Positions 63,773-64,000 of a DNA stretch of 64,000 nt are shown here, piece after piece. The translations under genes and the position numbers were made by a program. The notes under the pieces were generated by a model. That model was not told where the DNA came from. It did not search any database and saw nothing but the letters and a program-made list of their open reading frames with translations. This DNA comes from an uncultured Pelagibacteraceae bacterium (GTDB lineage: Bacteria > Pseudomonadota > Alphaproteobacteria > Pelagibacterales > Pelagibacteraceae). The number at the start of each line of letters is the position of its first letter. Positions within the stretch are counted from its first letter, which is position 1. Location of the stretch: contig CACHGV010000001.1 in the NCBI GenBank assembly GCA_902579465.1, positions 124,001-188,000 on the forward strand, read 5' to 3'.

Positions 63773-64000
63773 TTATAAAAAATAAGCACCAACACCTAAA
63801 AATGATACAAAACCAATTACATCCGTAATTGTAGTAACAAAAACACTTGAGGATATAGCAGGATCTATATTCATTTTTTTTAAAGTTACTGGTATCAATA
63901 TACCAAAAAGTCCAGCAACTATCATTGTTAACACCATTGAAATTGAGATTATTAAAGCAAGCTGAATGTCATCAAACCAGAAATAGACAATTAATGAACT
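63773..64000 (-). CDS. mgtE: MgtE-type magnesium transporter, C-terminal fragment
   Basis: Not in the track; the frame runs open off the right edge. The 75 visible residues end a MgtE channel: VYFWFDDIQLALIISISMV, MIVAGLFGILIPVTLKKMNIDPAISSS and FVTTITDVIGFVSFLG, which match the last two membrane helices and the conserved ADPA-x-ASS-x-x-x-TT-x-x-D-x-x-GF motif of the Mg2+ pore. The start and the N-terminal CBS domains lie beyond the window. Confidence 0.9.
   Translation of the reverse strand, partial: SSLIVYFWFDDIQLALIISISMVLTMIVAGLFGILIPVTLKKMNIDPAISSSVFVTTITDVIGFVSFLGVGAYFL

Noticed and set aside
1-64000. CRISPR array, insertion sequence, rRNA operon or prophage
   Set aside because: No regular repeat-spacer pattern, transposase motif, rRNA sequence or phage structural gene was seen.

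Overview
The window looks like a chromosome segment from a streamlined marine alphaproteobacterium of the SAR11 clade (Pelagibacterales). The grounds are strong A+T bias, genes packed with gaps of a few bases or overlaps, alphaproteobacterial gene orders (rpiB-glyA-nrdR-rib-nusB-thiL, dapA-smpB-relA-pyrE-pdxJ-acpS-lepB-rnc-recO, gatCAB, pyrBC'-plsY-topA), a membrane pyrophosphatase, and a four-subunit sarcosine oxidase operon. No rRNA, insertion sequence, CRISPR array or replication origin was seen. The taxonomic call is inference from gene content, not from a marker alignment.

Layout. 1-5.7 kb: the end of an SbmA/BacA-type transporter, glpX, tRNA-Glu, bamE, then a bc1-chaperone/rpmF/plsX/ihfA/MerR/rpmG run, chorismate mutase and heme A synthase. 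5.7-9.2 kb (minus strand): two O-acetylhomoserine sulfhydrylase paralogs flanking an alpha/beta hydrolase. 9.3-14.6 kb: rplM-rpsI, argC, a tiny lipoprotein, hom and two carriers. 14.6-22.8 kb is the accessory part: a 0.5 kb gap with no gene, a minimal Ogt, a GC-rich stretch that looks like an unassigned structured RNA, two small membrane proteins, a complete tyrosine recombinase behind a 41-bp palindrome, and a minus-strand surface-glycan cassette (GIY-YIG protein, fused glycosyltransferase, polysaccharide deacetylase, two methyltransferases, GT9). 22.9-32.4 kb: one long minus-strand operon ending in hppA. 32.5-33.5 kb: hemB. 33.5-40.8 kb: a second long minus-strand operon. 40.8-48.3 kb: lytic transglycosylase, tRNA-Ser, soxBDAG. 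48.2-54.4 kb (minus): MATE exporter, TrhO, O-methyltransferase, gatCAB. 54.5-60.8 kb: ruvX, pyrB, catalytically dead pyrC', plsY, topA, RidA-like. 60.8-64 kb: ugd-galU, panC and the end of mgtE.

How the genes fit together. Most genes are core: translation and tRNA charging, riboflavin, thiamine, pyridoxine, folate, pantothenate and heme precursors, pyrimidine and amino-acid synthesis, phospholipid acylation and envelope assembly. Sarcosine oxidase releases glycine and a one-carbon unit, which links to glyA and folK. galU and ugd supply UDP-sugars that the glycan cassette could use. Several genes expected from alphaproteobacterial synteny (fabH, a DUF177 gene, era, rpoZ) are missing from their usual slots.

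The best candidates for something undescribed are the GC-rich RNA-like element at about 15.39-15.57 kb, the palindrome abutting the recombinase start codon, and a recurring promoter layout that would give almost leaderless mRNAs. No complete new defence or biosynthetic system could be demonstrated from sequence alone.
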